Assembly (NCBI GenBank): GCA_009694365.1
Contig: SHVE01000003.1
Location: 85,882 to 149,881, forward strand
Source of the DNA: Thermoleophilia bacterium
GTDB lineage: Bacteria; Actinomycetota; Thermoleophilia; Miltoncostaeales; Miltoncostaeaceae
Reading direction: 5' to 3'
DNA: 64,000 nucleotides
The notes beneath the pieces were generated by a model. That model had not been told where the DNA came from. It saw nothing but the letters and a program-made list of their open reading frames with translations, and made no database searches. This document shows, piece by piece, positions 23,354-31,800 of the stretch. Both the position numbers and the translations under genes were made by a program. Each line of letters starts with the position of its first letter. The first letter of the stretch is position 1.

Positions 23354-24576
23354 CCGACTGGGCTCCCGTTGCGCGCGCCGACTGGATCGCCGCGCCTGAG
23401 GGCCTCACCCGGGTGGAGGGCTCCGGGGTCACCGCACCGTCGGGGTATCGCGCGGCGGGCGTCGCCGCCGGGGTCAAGGGGGACGGCGCGCTCGACCTCG
23501 GCCTCTTAGTGAGTGACCGGCCTACCGCGTCGGCGCTTGTGGACACCCCGAGCGCCCTGCCATCGGCGGCGGTCATCTACACCCGTTTCCTCCCACCGGG
23601 TGGGCTGCGGGGTGTGGTGGTCAACAGTGGTTGCGCCAACGCCTCCACCGGTGACGAGGGAATCGCGGATGCCCGCACGATGGGGGAGACCGCGGCCGCC
23701 GCCTGCGGGCTTCCCCTCGGCAGCCTGGCCGTGTGTTCCACCGGCGTCATCGGCGAGCGCCTTCCCATGATGTCGCTCGCCGCCGGAATCGACCACGCGG
23801 CGGCGTCGCTCTCGGCCAATAACGGCGTGGCCTTCGGCGAGGCCATCCGCACGACCGATGCGTTCTCGAAGGGGGGAACGTTTCGTCTGGTGCTGTCCAC
23901 CGGTGAGGTGACCATCGGTGCCGCCGCCAAGGGCGCGGGGATGATCCGACCCAACATGGCCACGATGCTCGCCTACGTGACGACCGACGCCTGCGTACTC
24001 CCGAACGACCTCCTCGCGGCCACCCGCGCCGCCGCCGATCGCGGGTTCAACCGGATCAGTGTGGACGGCCAGATGAGCCCTAGCGACACGCTGCTGGTGA
24101 TTGCGAACGGCGCCGGGCCGCCGATCGACGGCGACGATCTCACTCTGTTTGCGGATGCCCTCCGCGCGATCTGCCGGTACCTCGCGATCCTGATGGTGAA
24201 GGACGGCGAGGGCGCCGAGCACGTCGTGCGCGTGGTGGTGGAGGGGGCCCGCGACGATGCGGAGGCCGAGCGCGTGGTGCGCGCGGTGGGTGAGAGCGCC
24301 CTGGTACGGACGGCCGTGTACGGGCGCGACGCCAACTGGGGGCGCATCAGCCAGGCAGTGGGGCAGGCGCTGGCCGGGTCCGGGGGTCGCGTGGAGATTG
24401 CGCTGCGGTTCGACGGGATACGTCCCGACGAGCAGGGGATCGACGACGTGATGGCGCGAGCGGAGTACGAGATCCACCTCGGCCTCGGCGCGGGCCGCGG
24501 CGATGGCTGGGCCGAGCTATTCGTCAGCGACCTCGGACACGGGTACGTGAGCGTGAACGCGGAGTACCGCACGTAA
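23350..24576 (+). CDS. argJ: Bifunctional ornithine acetyltransferase/N-acetylglutamate synthase
   Basis: ArgJ recycles the acetyl group from N-acetylornithine to glutamate. The Thr nucleophile of self-cleavage lies in KGAGMIRPNMATMLAYVTTD. Other landmarks are VNSGCANASTGDEGIADARTM, VCSTGVIGERLPM, NRISVDGQMSPSDTLL and YGRDANWGRISQAVG. The start is odd. The N-terminal residues TDWAPVARADWIAAPEGLTR look genuine, but the only codon available at the expected place is CTG 23350, which would overlap the argC stop as CTGA. The first standard start is GTG 23413, which would remove 21 residues. Product identity is firm; start is not. Confidence 0.92.
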   Translation: MTDWAPVARADWIAAPEGLTRVEGSGVTAPSGYRAAGVAAGVKGDGALDLGLLVSDRPTASALVDTPSALPSAAVIYTRFLPPGGLRGVVVNSGCANASTGDEGIADARTMGETAAAACGLPLGSLAVCSTGVIGERLPMMSLAAGIDHAAASLSANNGVAFGEAIRTTDAFSKGGTFRLVLSTGEVTIGAAAKGAGMIRPNMATMLAYVTTDACVLPNDLLAATRAAADRGFNRISVDGQMSPSDTLLVIANGAGPPIDGDDLTLFADALRAICRYLAILMVKDGEGAEHVVRVVVEGARDDAEAERVVRAVGESALVRTAVYGRDANWGRISQAVGQALAGSGGRVEIALRFDGIRPDEQGIDDVMARAEYEIHLGLGAGRGDGWAELFVSDLGHGYVSVNAEYRT

Positions 24577-24742
24577 CCCGCCGGGCCGGGCGACCACTCG
24601 TGGCCGTCGTCATCATCCCGAGCGCCATCCCGGACGAGTGCGCGACGGGTGCGGTCTGCGTCGCACTGGGGGTGGCAGACCCGGTGCGACATGCCGCCCA
24701 GAGCGGGTTGGCTGCCGAAGGTGGCTGATACCTTGCGCGTGT

Positions 24743-25633
24743 ATGGGTGAGACGAACCGCAGGCACCTTCCCGACCGGGCCGACGTTCAGGCACGCGCTG
24801 CCGTGCTGCTCGAGGCCCTGCCGTACATTCGCGAGTTCGCCGGCGCCACGGTGGTGGTGAAGTACGGCGGCTCCGCGATGACCAATCCGGAGCTCAAGGC
24901 GTCGTTCGCCCGGGACATCGCGTTGCTCAAGTTCGTGGGGATGAACCCCGTCGTGGTGCACGGCGGCGGGGCCGACATCTCGGCCTACTCCGATCGACTC
25001 GGGCTCGACGTGAGCTTCGTGGATGGGCTACGGGTGACCGATGAGCCCACCATGGAACTGGTGAAGATGGTGTTGATCGGGAAGATCAACAAAGAGATCG
25101 TCGCCCAACTCCATGTGGCCGGCATCAAGGCCGTGGGGCTCTCGGGTGATGACGGACTCTTGATTCGGGCGAGGAAGGCCACCTCCCCCGCGGGCGACCT
25201 CGGCTTCGTGGGCGAGGTGGACCAGATCAACCCCGAAATCCTCAGTCACCTCGATGAGTTCGTGCCGGTTGTGGCATCCGTGGGCGTGGACGCTTCGGGT
25301 CAGAGCTACAACATCAACGCCGACACCGTGGCGGGCGCCCTCGCCGCCGCGCTCGGTGCGAAGCGGGTGATCTTCCTCACCGACGTGGAGGGCGTTTACG
25401 AAGACGTGTCCGACGTGGGGACCCTCATCGCCAAGTGCACCCGTCCCGACGTCGAGGCCATGCTGGCATCCAACTCGGTCGACCGGGGGATGATCCCGAA
25501 ACTCTCGGCCGTGTGCGATGCGATCCGGGGTGGCGTGGAGGCCGCGCAGATCGTGGACGGTCGCGTACCGCACTCGGTGATCATGGAGCTCTTCACCGAG
25601 CAGGGGCTTGGAACGATGGTCACCGAGTCGTGA
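24743..25633 (+). CDS. argB: Acetylglutamate kinase
   Basis: A 296-residue amino-acid kinase, the second step of arginine synthesis. The phosphate-binding VVVKYGGSAM, the substrate loop VVVHGGGADIS, INKEIVAQLHVAGIKAVGLS, and the C-terminal ADTVAGALAAALGAKRVIFL with DRGMIPKLSAVCDAIRGGV are diagnostic. An N-terminal extension ending in LLEALPYIREFAGAT is typical of arginine-inhibited (hexameric) forms. It starts at ATG 24743 after a 166-nt gap from argJ and overlaps argD by GTGA. Confidence 0.95.
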   Translation: MGETNRRHLPDRADVQARAAVLLEALPYIREFAGATVVVKYGGSAMTNPELKASFARDIALLKFVGMNPVVVHGGGADISAYSDRLGLDVSFVDGLRVTDEPTMELVKMVLIGKINKEIVAQLHVAGIKAVGLSGDDGLLIRARKATSPAGDLGFVGEVDQINPEILSHLDEFVPVVASVGVDASGQSYNINADTVAGALAAALGAKRVIFLTDVEGVYEDVSDVGTLIAKCTRPDVEAMLASNSVDRGMIPKLSAVCDAIRGGVEAAQIVDGRVPHSVIMELFTEQGLGTMVTES

Positions 25634-26808
25634 TCGCGGAGCGGATGGTGGAGCGCGAGATGGCGGCGCTCATGAGCACCTATTGTCGGTACCCCGTGGA
25701 GTTCGTGCGGGGTGAGGGCGCATGGTTGTTCGATGCGGACGGGCGTGGCTACCTCGACTGCATGTCGGGCATTTCGATGAACAACGTCGGCCACTGCCAC
25801 CCCGCCGTGGTCGCGGCCATTCGGGATCAGGCCGGCAGGCTCATCAACACCTCAAACCTTTATTACACCGAGCCCATGGTGGCGCTGGCGGAGTGGATTC
25901 GTGACACCTCCATGGGCGGCCGGGTGTTCTTCTGCAATTCCGGCGCCGAGGCCTCGGAGGCCGCCATCAAGCTGGCGCGCAAACACGGCGGGCCGGCCCG
26001 TACGGAGTTCGTGACGCTTGAGGACGGCTTCCACGGCCGGACGATGGGGGCGCTCGCGATGACGGGCCAGCCGGACAAGCAGTCTGCCTTCCGTCCGCTC
26101 ATGCCGGGTGTGACCTACGTGCGACGGAACGATGGCGACGCGCTTCGGGATGCGGTGACCGACCGCACCTGCGCCATCGCCATCGAGATCGTGCAGGGCG
26201 AGTGTGGTGTGCATCCGCTCGATGCCGATTTCGTACGCCTCGCCCGAGGTCTGGCCGACGACCGCGGGGCGCTGCTCATCGTGGATGAGATCCAGACCGG
26301 CATGTCCCGTACGGGGCCGCTGTACGCCTACCTCGACCTCGGTATCGAGCCGGATGTGATGTGCCTGGCCAAGAGTCTCGGCGGCGGTGTCCCCATCGGG
26401 GCCATCACGGCGCGACCGGGTATCGACGCCACATTCCAGCCGGGTGACCACGGCTCGACATTCGCCGGGAGCCCGCTGGCCTGCGCGTCGGCGCTCGCCG
26501 CGGCGCACGTTCTGTCCGACCCCGACCTCCAGGCCCACGTGCGCCGGGAGGGGGCGACCTTCCTCACCGGGCTCCAGTCGCTGGTGGATGACGGACTCGC
26601 CACCCAGGCCCGCGGCCGTGGCCTGATGTGCGCCATCGATCTCCCAACCAACACCGGAGCCCAGGTGGTGGCCGCCATGCTTGAGCGCGGCGTCTTGGTC
26701 AACAACACGTCGCCCGGCACCGTCCGCTTCCTCCCGCCGCTCGTGATTACGCGCGACGAGTTGGCCACGGTCCTCGCGGCACTGCGGGACGTCCTTCCGA
26801 GAGACTGA
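25630..26808 (+). CDS. argD: Acetylornithine aminotransferase
   Basis: A 392-residue class III PLP aminotransferase converting N-acetylglutamate semialdehyde to N-acetylornithine. Landmarks are the substrate-site YLDCMSGISMNNVGHCHP, the PLP phosphate site FFCNSGAEASEAAIKLAR, DGFHGRTMGALAMTGQ, the Asp-containing LIVDEIQTGMSRTG and the PLP lysine in CLAKSLGGGVPIGA. GTG 25630 overlaps the argB stop. The TGA lies within the left arm of a long terminator-like hairpin that closes the pheST-arg cluster. ArgF, ArgG, ArgH and ArgR are not in the window. Confidence 0.93.
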   Translation: MIAERMVEREMAALMSTYCRYPVEFVRGEGAWLFDADGRGYLDCMSGISMNNVGHCHPAVVAAIRDQAGRLINTSNLYYTEPMVALAEWIRDTSMGGRVFFCNSGAEASEAAIKLARKHGGPARTEFVTLEDGFHGRTMGALAMTGQPDKQSAFRPLMPGVTYVRRNDGDALRDAVTDRTCAIAIEIVQGECGVHPLDADFVRLARGLADDRGALLIVDEIQTGMSRTGPLYAYLDLGIEPDVMCLAKSLGGGVPIGAITARPGIDATFQPGDHGSTFAGSPLACASALAAAHVLSDPDLQAHVRREGATFLTGLQSLVDDGLATQARGRGLMCAIDLPTNTGAQVVAAMLERGVLVNNTSPGTVRFLPPLVITRDELATVLAALRDVLPRD

Positions 26809-26840
26809 CCCCCGGATTGGCCCCGGGGGTCAGTCTCTCG
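26798..26840 (+). terminator. 18-bp perfect hairpin closing the argCJBD operon
   Basis: The left arm CGAGAGACTGACCCCCGG (26798-26815) and right arm CCGGGGGTCAGTCTCTCG (26823-26840) pair perfectly around a 7-nt loop. The argD stop codon lies inside the left arm. No T-run follows, as is common for hairpin terminators in high-GC actinobacteria. Confidence 0.75.
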
Positions 26841-27217
26841 TTACGGGGTCCGCTCGACGTGGACAGGACCCCCGGTGTCTGACACGTAACAATTCATCTA
26901 GCCCATCACGACGCCCTCGGTAGCGCCAACGATGTCAACGGTGTCACCAACGGTGTTACCCGCCGCACCACGGACGCACGGCTATTGACCATCAATGTCT
27001 GACACCGATGGTCTGGCCCATGTCGCGTGGGGCGACTACCCCGCTACGTCGCACCACTACGCCGAGCCCCGAGGAGCACCCGGCACGCGCAACGCATGGA
27101 TGGCGATACCTCCGCCCGAGGTAACGGTGATCGGTTCGGCGGCCGGGGTATCAAGGGCCGGTGTACCCGCGTTCCGCAGGAACCCCCCGGGGCGCCTTTG
27201 CTAGCGTCCTGCGGCGT
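26841..27217. other. Intergenic region between arg and lys-thr operons
   Basis: It holds two copies of the dispersed palindrome (26874 and 26995) and between them three imperfect 11-12-nt direct repeats of the form CAACGGTGTCAC at about 26927-26960. In one frame the inter-palindrome segment is open and ends exactly at the TGA in the second palindrome (DALGSANDVNGVTNGVTRRT...), which could be a relic or coincidence. The lysA promoter must lie in the right part; I see no clear box. Confidence 0.45.
26874..27006. repeat. Palindrome pair, locus D
   Basis: GGTGTCTGACACG (26874-26886) and ATGTCTGACACC (26995-27006) match the palindrome seen at loci A-C in inverse orientation. The left copy with its flank (GTAACAAT) is the reverse complement of locus B over 20 nt. 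Here the copies are about 120 bp apart, not about 30. Confidence 0.65.
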
Positions 27218-28516
27218 ATGCAGCCACTTTCTCACGTTCTCCCACCGTCGGCAGCCACGACTCCGGAGGGCCACCTCTCGATTGGCGGATGCGATGTCGT
27301 CGCCCTCGCCGAGGAGCACGGGACCCCGCTCGTTATCTACGACGAAGGGCTTTTGCGCGAGACCATGCGCCGCTACGTGACGGCCTTCCGGGCGCACGAT
27401 TCCCACGCCGAAGTGGTTTACGCAAGCAAGGCCTTCTGGGCTCAGGCGTTCCTCCGCATGGCGCACGAGGAGGGCCTCCGCGTGGATGTGGCCTCGGGGG
27501 GTGAACTCTTCATGGCGCTGCGCGCCGGATTCCCCGCGCAGGCGGTGGTGATGCACGGCAACGCCAAGGACCCCCGTGAGATCTCCGAGGCGCTGGACGC
27601 CGGGGTGGGACTGATTGTGGTGGACAGCCTCGACGAGATCGCACTGCTCGATCGCCTCGCTGGGGAGCGTGGGGTCACGCAGGATGTGCTGATCCGCGTC
27701 ACCCCTGGCGTCAAGCCATCCACCCATGCGTACATCTCTACCGGCCAGCTCGACAGCAAGTTCGGCTTCTCGTTGGAGGGTGGTCTGGCGGCGGCGGCCG
27801 TCGCTGCCGTGCGCGCGGTGCCCAACCTCGATCTCGTGGGTCTGCACTGCCACATCGGATCGCAAATCTTCGAGATCGGTGCCTACCGCGTGGCGGCGGC
27901 GCTTCTCGCCGGGTTCGTCTCGGAGGTCGGTGGTGACCTTCCGATTGTGGACATGGGTGGTGGCCTCGGTATCGCGTACACACGCCACGACGATCCGCCG
28001 TCCGTGGAGGAGTACGCCGACATGGTGATGGAGGCCGTGTCCCGCGAGTGGGAGGCCGTCGGGCTCGCTCGCCCGCGCGTGATGGTGGAACCCGGTCGCA
28101 GCATGGTGGGCCGCGCGGGCCTGACCGTGTACCGGGTGACCGGCACCAAGGACATCCCCGGTGTACGGCGGTACGCCGCCGTGGACGGTGGCATGAGCGA
28201 CCTTATGCGTCCGATGCTCTACGGAGCGGTGTACGAGGCGATTCTTCCCGAGCGCCCGCATGCGGAGGCCACGGAGACGGTGCGCCTCGTGGGTAAGCAC
28301 TGCGAGAGCGGCGACGTGCTCATCGATGAGGCCGAACTGCCACCCGTCCGCGCGGGCGACCTCGTGTGCCTCCCCGCGACCGGGGCCTATGGTGTGGCGA
28401 TGGCGAGTAACTACAACGGGGTCACGCGCCCCGCCGTGGTGTTCGTGAACGACGGGGTCGCCACCACCGTGGTACGCAGGGAGACCTACGCCGAACTGGT
28501 TGCGAGGGACCTGTGA
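27218..28516 (+). CDS. lysA: Diaminopimelate decarboxylase
   Basis: A 432-residue fold-III PLP decarboxylase making lysine from meso-diaminopimelate. The PLP lysine is in EVVYASKAFWAQAFLRM. Other landmarks are ISTGQLDSKFGFS, LVGLHCHIGSQIFE, DMGGGLGIAYT, VEPGRSMVGRAG and the active-site KHCESGDVL, where the Cys is contributed across the dimer. It begins at ATG 27218 and its TGA overlaps the hom GTG. It heads lysA-hom-thrC-thrB, an arrangement common in actinobacteria. Confidence 0.95.
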   Translation: MQPLSHVLPPSAATTPEGHLSIGGCDVVALAEEHGTPLVIYDEGLLRETMRRYVTAFRAHDSHAEVVYASKAFWAQAFLRMAHEEGLRVDVASGGELFMALRAGFPAQAVVMHGNAKDPREISEALDAGVGLIVVDSLDEIALLDRLAGERGVTQDVLIRVTPGVKPSTHAYISTGQLDSKFGFSLEGGLAAAAVAAVRAVPNLDLVGLHCHIGSQIFEIGAYRVAAALLAGFVSEVGGDLPIVDMGGGLGIAYTRHDDPPSVEEYADMVMEAVSREWEAVGLARPRVMVEPGRSMVGRAGLTVYRVTGTKDIPGVRRYAAVDGGMSDLMRPMLYGAVYEAILPERPHAEATETVRLVGKHCESGDVLIDEAELPPVRAGDLVCLPATGAYGVAMASNYNGVTRPAVVFVNDGVATTVVRRETYAELVARDL

Positions 28517-29802
28517 GCGACGTCATCCGCATTGGAATGCTGGGCTGCGGCACCGTGGGCCAGGGTGTCGTCCGAATCCTCCGGGAGACCGGCGCCACCA
28601 TCGAGCGGGCCACGGGGCACCGGCTGGAGATCGGACCCATCCTCGTCCGGGACCTCGCGGTGGATCGTCCAGGGGTCGACCTCGCCCTTCTCACCACCGA
28701 TCCTGAGGTGGTGCTGGGTGATGAGGGTGTCGACATTCTTATTGAGGTCATGGGGGGTGTGACCCCCACGTACGACTGGCTGCTGCGCGCCCTCGGCAGT
28801 GGCACGTCGGTGGTCACCGCCAACAAGCAGCTGCTCGCACGCCACGGACCCGACCTCTTGGCCGCCGCTCAGGCCGGTGGCAGCGAGTTGCGCTTCGAGG
28901 CGTCGGTGTGCGCCGCCATCCCCGTCATCAAGGTGCTGCGCGAATCGTTGCTGGCCGCTGAGATCGTGTCGGTCATGGGAATCGTCAACGGAACCACCAA
29001 CTTCATCCTCACCGAGATGCGCCGCAGCGGTGTGGGGTATCCCGAGGCCGTTCGGCAGGCGCAGGAGTTGGGGTACGCCGAGGCCGATCCCACCGAGGAC
29101 GTGGGCGGGGGAGACGCCGCCGCGAAGATGGCGATCCTCTCGTCCATCGCATTCCACACTCGGGTGCTCATCGACGACGTCCACTACTCGGGGATCGATG
29201 ACCTGCAGGGCGATGACGTGGACATCGCCCGCGACCTCGGGTTCACCATGAAGTTGCTGGGCGTCGCCCGCTTGGTGGACGGTGCCATCTCGGTACGGGT
29301 TCATCCCGCTCTCGTTCCGGATGACCACCCCCTCGCGTCGGTGAACGGATCCGACAATGCCGTGCTGCTCGAGAGCGAGACGGTGCGCCAGATCATGCTG
29401 GTGGGGCCGGGTGCCGGTGGGACCGAGACGGCCTCCGCGGTGGTGAGCGACGTCCTCTCGATCCTCGGGAGCCGGCCCGGATCATTTCTGGCCGGCGCCC
29501 TCGTAGATGCCGGCCGTCCCATGGCTCCCGAGGGGTCGCTCGAGAGCGCCTTCTACCTGCGCCTCGAGGTTGCCGACGAGCCGGGCGTCCTCGCCCGCGT
29601 GTCATCCGTGCTGGGTGAGTGTGGCGTGTCAATTCTCACCGTGGTGCAGCGCGGTGAGGGGCACCGCGCCCGTCTGGTCATGATCTTGCACCGTGGCCCC
29701 GAGTCGACGGTCACCGACGCGATCGGTCGCCTCAGTGACCTGCCCGAGGTGCGCGAGAACCCCGTGCTCCTCCACGTGGTGGGCACCGGGGAAGCTCCGT
29801 GA
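28513..29802 (+). CDS. hom: Homoserine dehydrogenase (with ACT domain)
   Basis: A 429-residue NAD(P)-dependent enzyme reducing aspartate semialdehyde to homoserine. A Rossmann N-terminus ([19 protein letters not shown]), [13 protein letters not shown], the catalytic region [32 protein letters not shown] and the substrate Lys/Asp segment [14 protein letters not shown] are present. Residues about 350-429 form an ACT domain ([20 protein letters not shown]), consistent with threonine feedback inhibition. It is linked by GTGA overlaps to lysA and thrC. Confidence 0.95.
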   Translation: MSDVIRIGMLGCGTVGQGVVRILRETGATIERATGHRLEIGPILVRDLAVDRPGVDLALLTTDPEVVLGDEGVDILIEVMGGVTPTYDWLLRALGSGTSVVTANKQLLARHGPDLLAAAQAGGSELRFEASVCAAIPVIKVLRESLLAAEIVSVMGIVNGTTNFILTEMRRSGVGYPEAVRQAQELGYAEADPTEDVGGGDAAAKMAILSSIAFHTRVLIDDVHYSGIDDLQGDDVDIARDLGFTMKLLGVARLVDGAISVRVHPALVPDDHPLASVNGSDNAVLLESETVRQIMLVGPGAGGTETASAVVSDVLSILGSRPGSFLAGALVDAGRPMAPEGSLESAFYLRLEVADEPGVLARVSSVLGECGVSILTVVQRGEGHRARLVMILHRGPESTVTDAIGRLSDLPEVRENPVLLHVVGTGEAP

Positions 29803-30869
29803 CGACGCACCGCGCCACGGGTGGACTGGCGTTGATCGAGCGGTACCGCGAGTTCCTTCCCATGACCGACGCCACGCCCGTCATCACCATGGGTGAGGGC
29901 GCCACGCCTCTCATTCCGCTGCCCACGCTCTCCGCGCGCCTCGGGCTCGACATCTACGCAAAGGTGGAGGGGCTCAACCCGACGGGGTCGTTCAAGGATC
30001 GGGGAATGTGCCTCGCCATTTCGAAGGCCGTAGAGGAAGGCGCCACTGCCGTGATCTGCGCGAGTACCGGCAACACCTCGGCGTCCGCCGCCGCGTATGC
30101 GGCCCGCGCGGGCCTCACGGCCGCCGTCATCATCCCCGGGGGCAAGATCGCGCTTGGCAAACTTGCCCAGGCCCTCATCTACGGGGCCAAGGTCATTGCT
30201 GTGGACGGGAACTTCGACGATGCCCTCCGGCTGGTGCGCGAACTCGCCGACACGCACTCGGTTGCGCTTGTCAATTCGCTCAACCCGTACCGTCTCGATG
30301 GGCAGAAGACCGCCGCCTTCGAAGTGTGCGACGCCCTCGGCGACGCCCCCGACACTCTCTGTATCCCTGTGGGCAATGCGGGCAACATCTCGGCCTACTG
30401 GATGGGGTTCACCGAGTACCAGACGGTGGGTCGATCCACCCGTCTGCCACGCATGATGGGGTTTCAGGCCGAGGGGGCGGCACCCCTGGTGAGTGGCCAC
30501 GTTGTCAGGGATCCCGAGACCATTGCCACCGCCATTCGCATTGGCAATCCGGTCCGCGGCGAGCAGGCCCTCGCGGCCATGCGCGATTCGGGCGGTCAGG
30601 TGGACAGCGTCACCGACGATCAGATCATCGCGGCGTACCGCATGGTGGCTGCGCAGGAGGGCGTCTTTTGCGAGCCGTCGTCGGCGGCCAGTGTGGCCGG
30701 TCTCATCAAGGCCCATGCCGCGGGTCGGTTCGCCGGGGGCGAGCGGGTGGTGTGCGTGCTCACTGGCAATGGCCTGAAGGACCCGGACACCGCCCTCGCC
30801 CGCAGTGGTGAGGTCATCACGATCCCCGCTGAGTACGCCGCCGCGGAGCAGGCGCTGTATGGCAGCTAA
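29799..30869 (+). CDS. thrC: Threonine synthase
   Basis: A 356-residue fold-II PLP enzyme converting O-phosphohomoserine to threonine. The PLP lysine lies in [40 protein letters not shown] is the phosphate-side motif, followed by [18 protein letters not shown] and [14 protein letters not shown]. The length fits the short actinobacterial ThrC type. GTG 29799 overlaps the hom stop; the 3' end overlaps thrB by 11 nt. Confidence 0.95.
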   Translation: MTTHRATGGLALIERYREFLPMTDATPVITMGEGATPLIPLPTLSARLGLDIYAKVEGLNPTGSFKDRGMCLAISKAVEEGATAVICASTGNTSASAAAYAARAGLTAAVIIPGGKIALGKLAQALIYGAKVIAVDGNFDDALRLVRELADTHSVALVNSLNPYRLDGQKTAAFEVCDALGDAPDTLCIPVGNAGNISAYWMGFTEYQTVGRSTRLPRMMGFQAEGAAPLVSGHVVRDPETIATAIRIGNPVRGEQALAAMRDSGGQVDSVTDDQIIAAYRMVAAQEGVFCEPSSAASVAGLIKAHAAGRFAGGERVVCVLTGNGLKDPDTALARSGEVITIPAEYAAAEQALYGS

Positions 30870-31791
30870 CCGCGAGGCGCTGTCCATCACGGCGCCCGCG
30901 ACATCGGCCAATCTGGGGCCGGGCTTCGACGTGTTGGCCCTCGCCCTTGACCTCGCCAACGAGGTGCGCGTCGTGCGCCGCCCGGGTCCCCTCACGGTCG
31001 TCGTGGAGGGTGAGGGGGCGGGCGAGGCCCCGCTCGATGCCAGCAACCTTGTGTGTCGGGCACTGTCCGAGGGCATCGGCGATCTCGACGGCCTTCAGAT
31101 CACCTGTCGCAACCGCATCCCATTTGGGCGTGGCCTCGGGTCGTCGGCGGCGGCCGTGTGTTCCGGGCTCGTGGCGGCGAACGCGCTTGGCAACCTGCGC
31201 TGGTCGCCGTCCGACATCCTTGCCCGGGCCATCGCACTGGAGGGGCATGGGGACAATGCGGCCGCGTGCCTCGACGGAGGCATCACCGCGCTTGTACCGG
31301 GCCCTCGCTCCCTTCGTATCCCACCCCCCGATGGCCTCGCCCTCGTCGTGGTCATCCCCGATGTACGGGTGTCCACTCCTGAGGCCCGTTCGTTGATGCC
31401 TTCCCAGGTACCCATCGCCGACGCTGCCCACAACCTCGCCGCCACCTCGGGTCTGGTCCTCACGCTCGAACGTGGCCGCGTGGACGAGATCCCTGAGTTC
31501 CTTATGGACCGTCTTCATGAGCCCTACCGTGCGGCGCTCTGTCCGGGCATCGACCGCCTGAAGGCGGTCGAGCATCCGGGCCTGCTGGGCGTGACCGTCT
31601 CGGGGTCGGGTCCCAGCATGCTCATGTGGGTGATGTCGGACGCCGCCTCGGAGATTGCCGCTGCCGCCCGCGCCACCCTCGATCAGGGGGCGGTGCGCGC
31701 GGAGGTCCGTGTAGAGCGCATCGCTTCTGCGGGCGTTCGCGCGCGGTGGGAGGGTACCGAGGGCACCGTGCTCGCCCGCACGCCCGGCTGA
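30859..31791 (+). CDS. thrB: Homoserine kinase
   Basis: A 310-residue GHMP-family kinase phosphorylating homoserine for ThrC. Motif 1 is [20 protein letters not shown], motif 2 is the ATP loop [17 protein letters not shown], and motif 3 is [20 protein letters not shown] 30859 lies inside the 3' end of thrC, so translation is probably coupled. It is the last gene of the lysA-hom-thrC-thrB operon and converges on the minus-strand gene at 31801. Confidence 0.94.
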   Translation: MAANREALSITAPATSANLGPGFDVLALALDLANEVRVVRRPGPLTVVVEGEGAGEAPLDASNLVCRALSEGIGDLDGLQITCRNRIPFGRGLGSSAAAVCSGLVAANALGNLRWSPSDILARAIALEGHGDNAAACLDGGITALVPGPRSLRIPPPDGLALVVVIPDVRVSTPEARSLMPSQVPIADAAHNLAATSGLVLTLERGRVDEIPEFLMDRLHEPYRAALCPGIDRLKAVEHPGLLGVTVSGSGPSMLMWVMSDAASEIAAAARATLDQGAVRAEVRVERIASAGVRARWEGTEGTVLARTPG

Positions 31792-31800
31792 CCGCGTGAG

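Noticed and set aside
2551..27006. CRISPR array built from the repeated palindrome
   Set aside because: Copies are only in pairs at scattered loci, with no regular multi-unit array and no cas genes.
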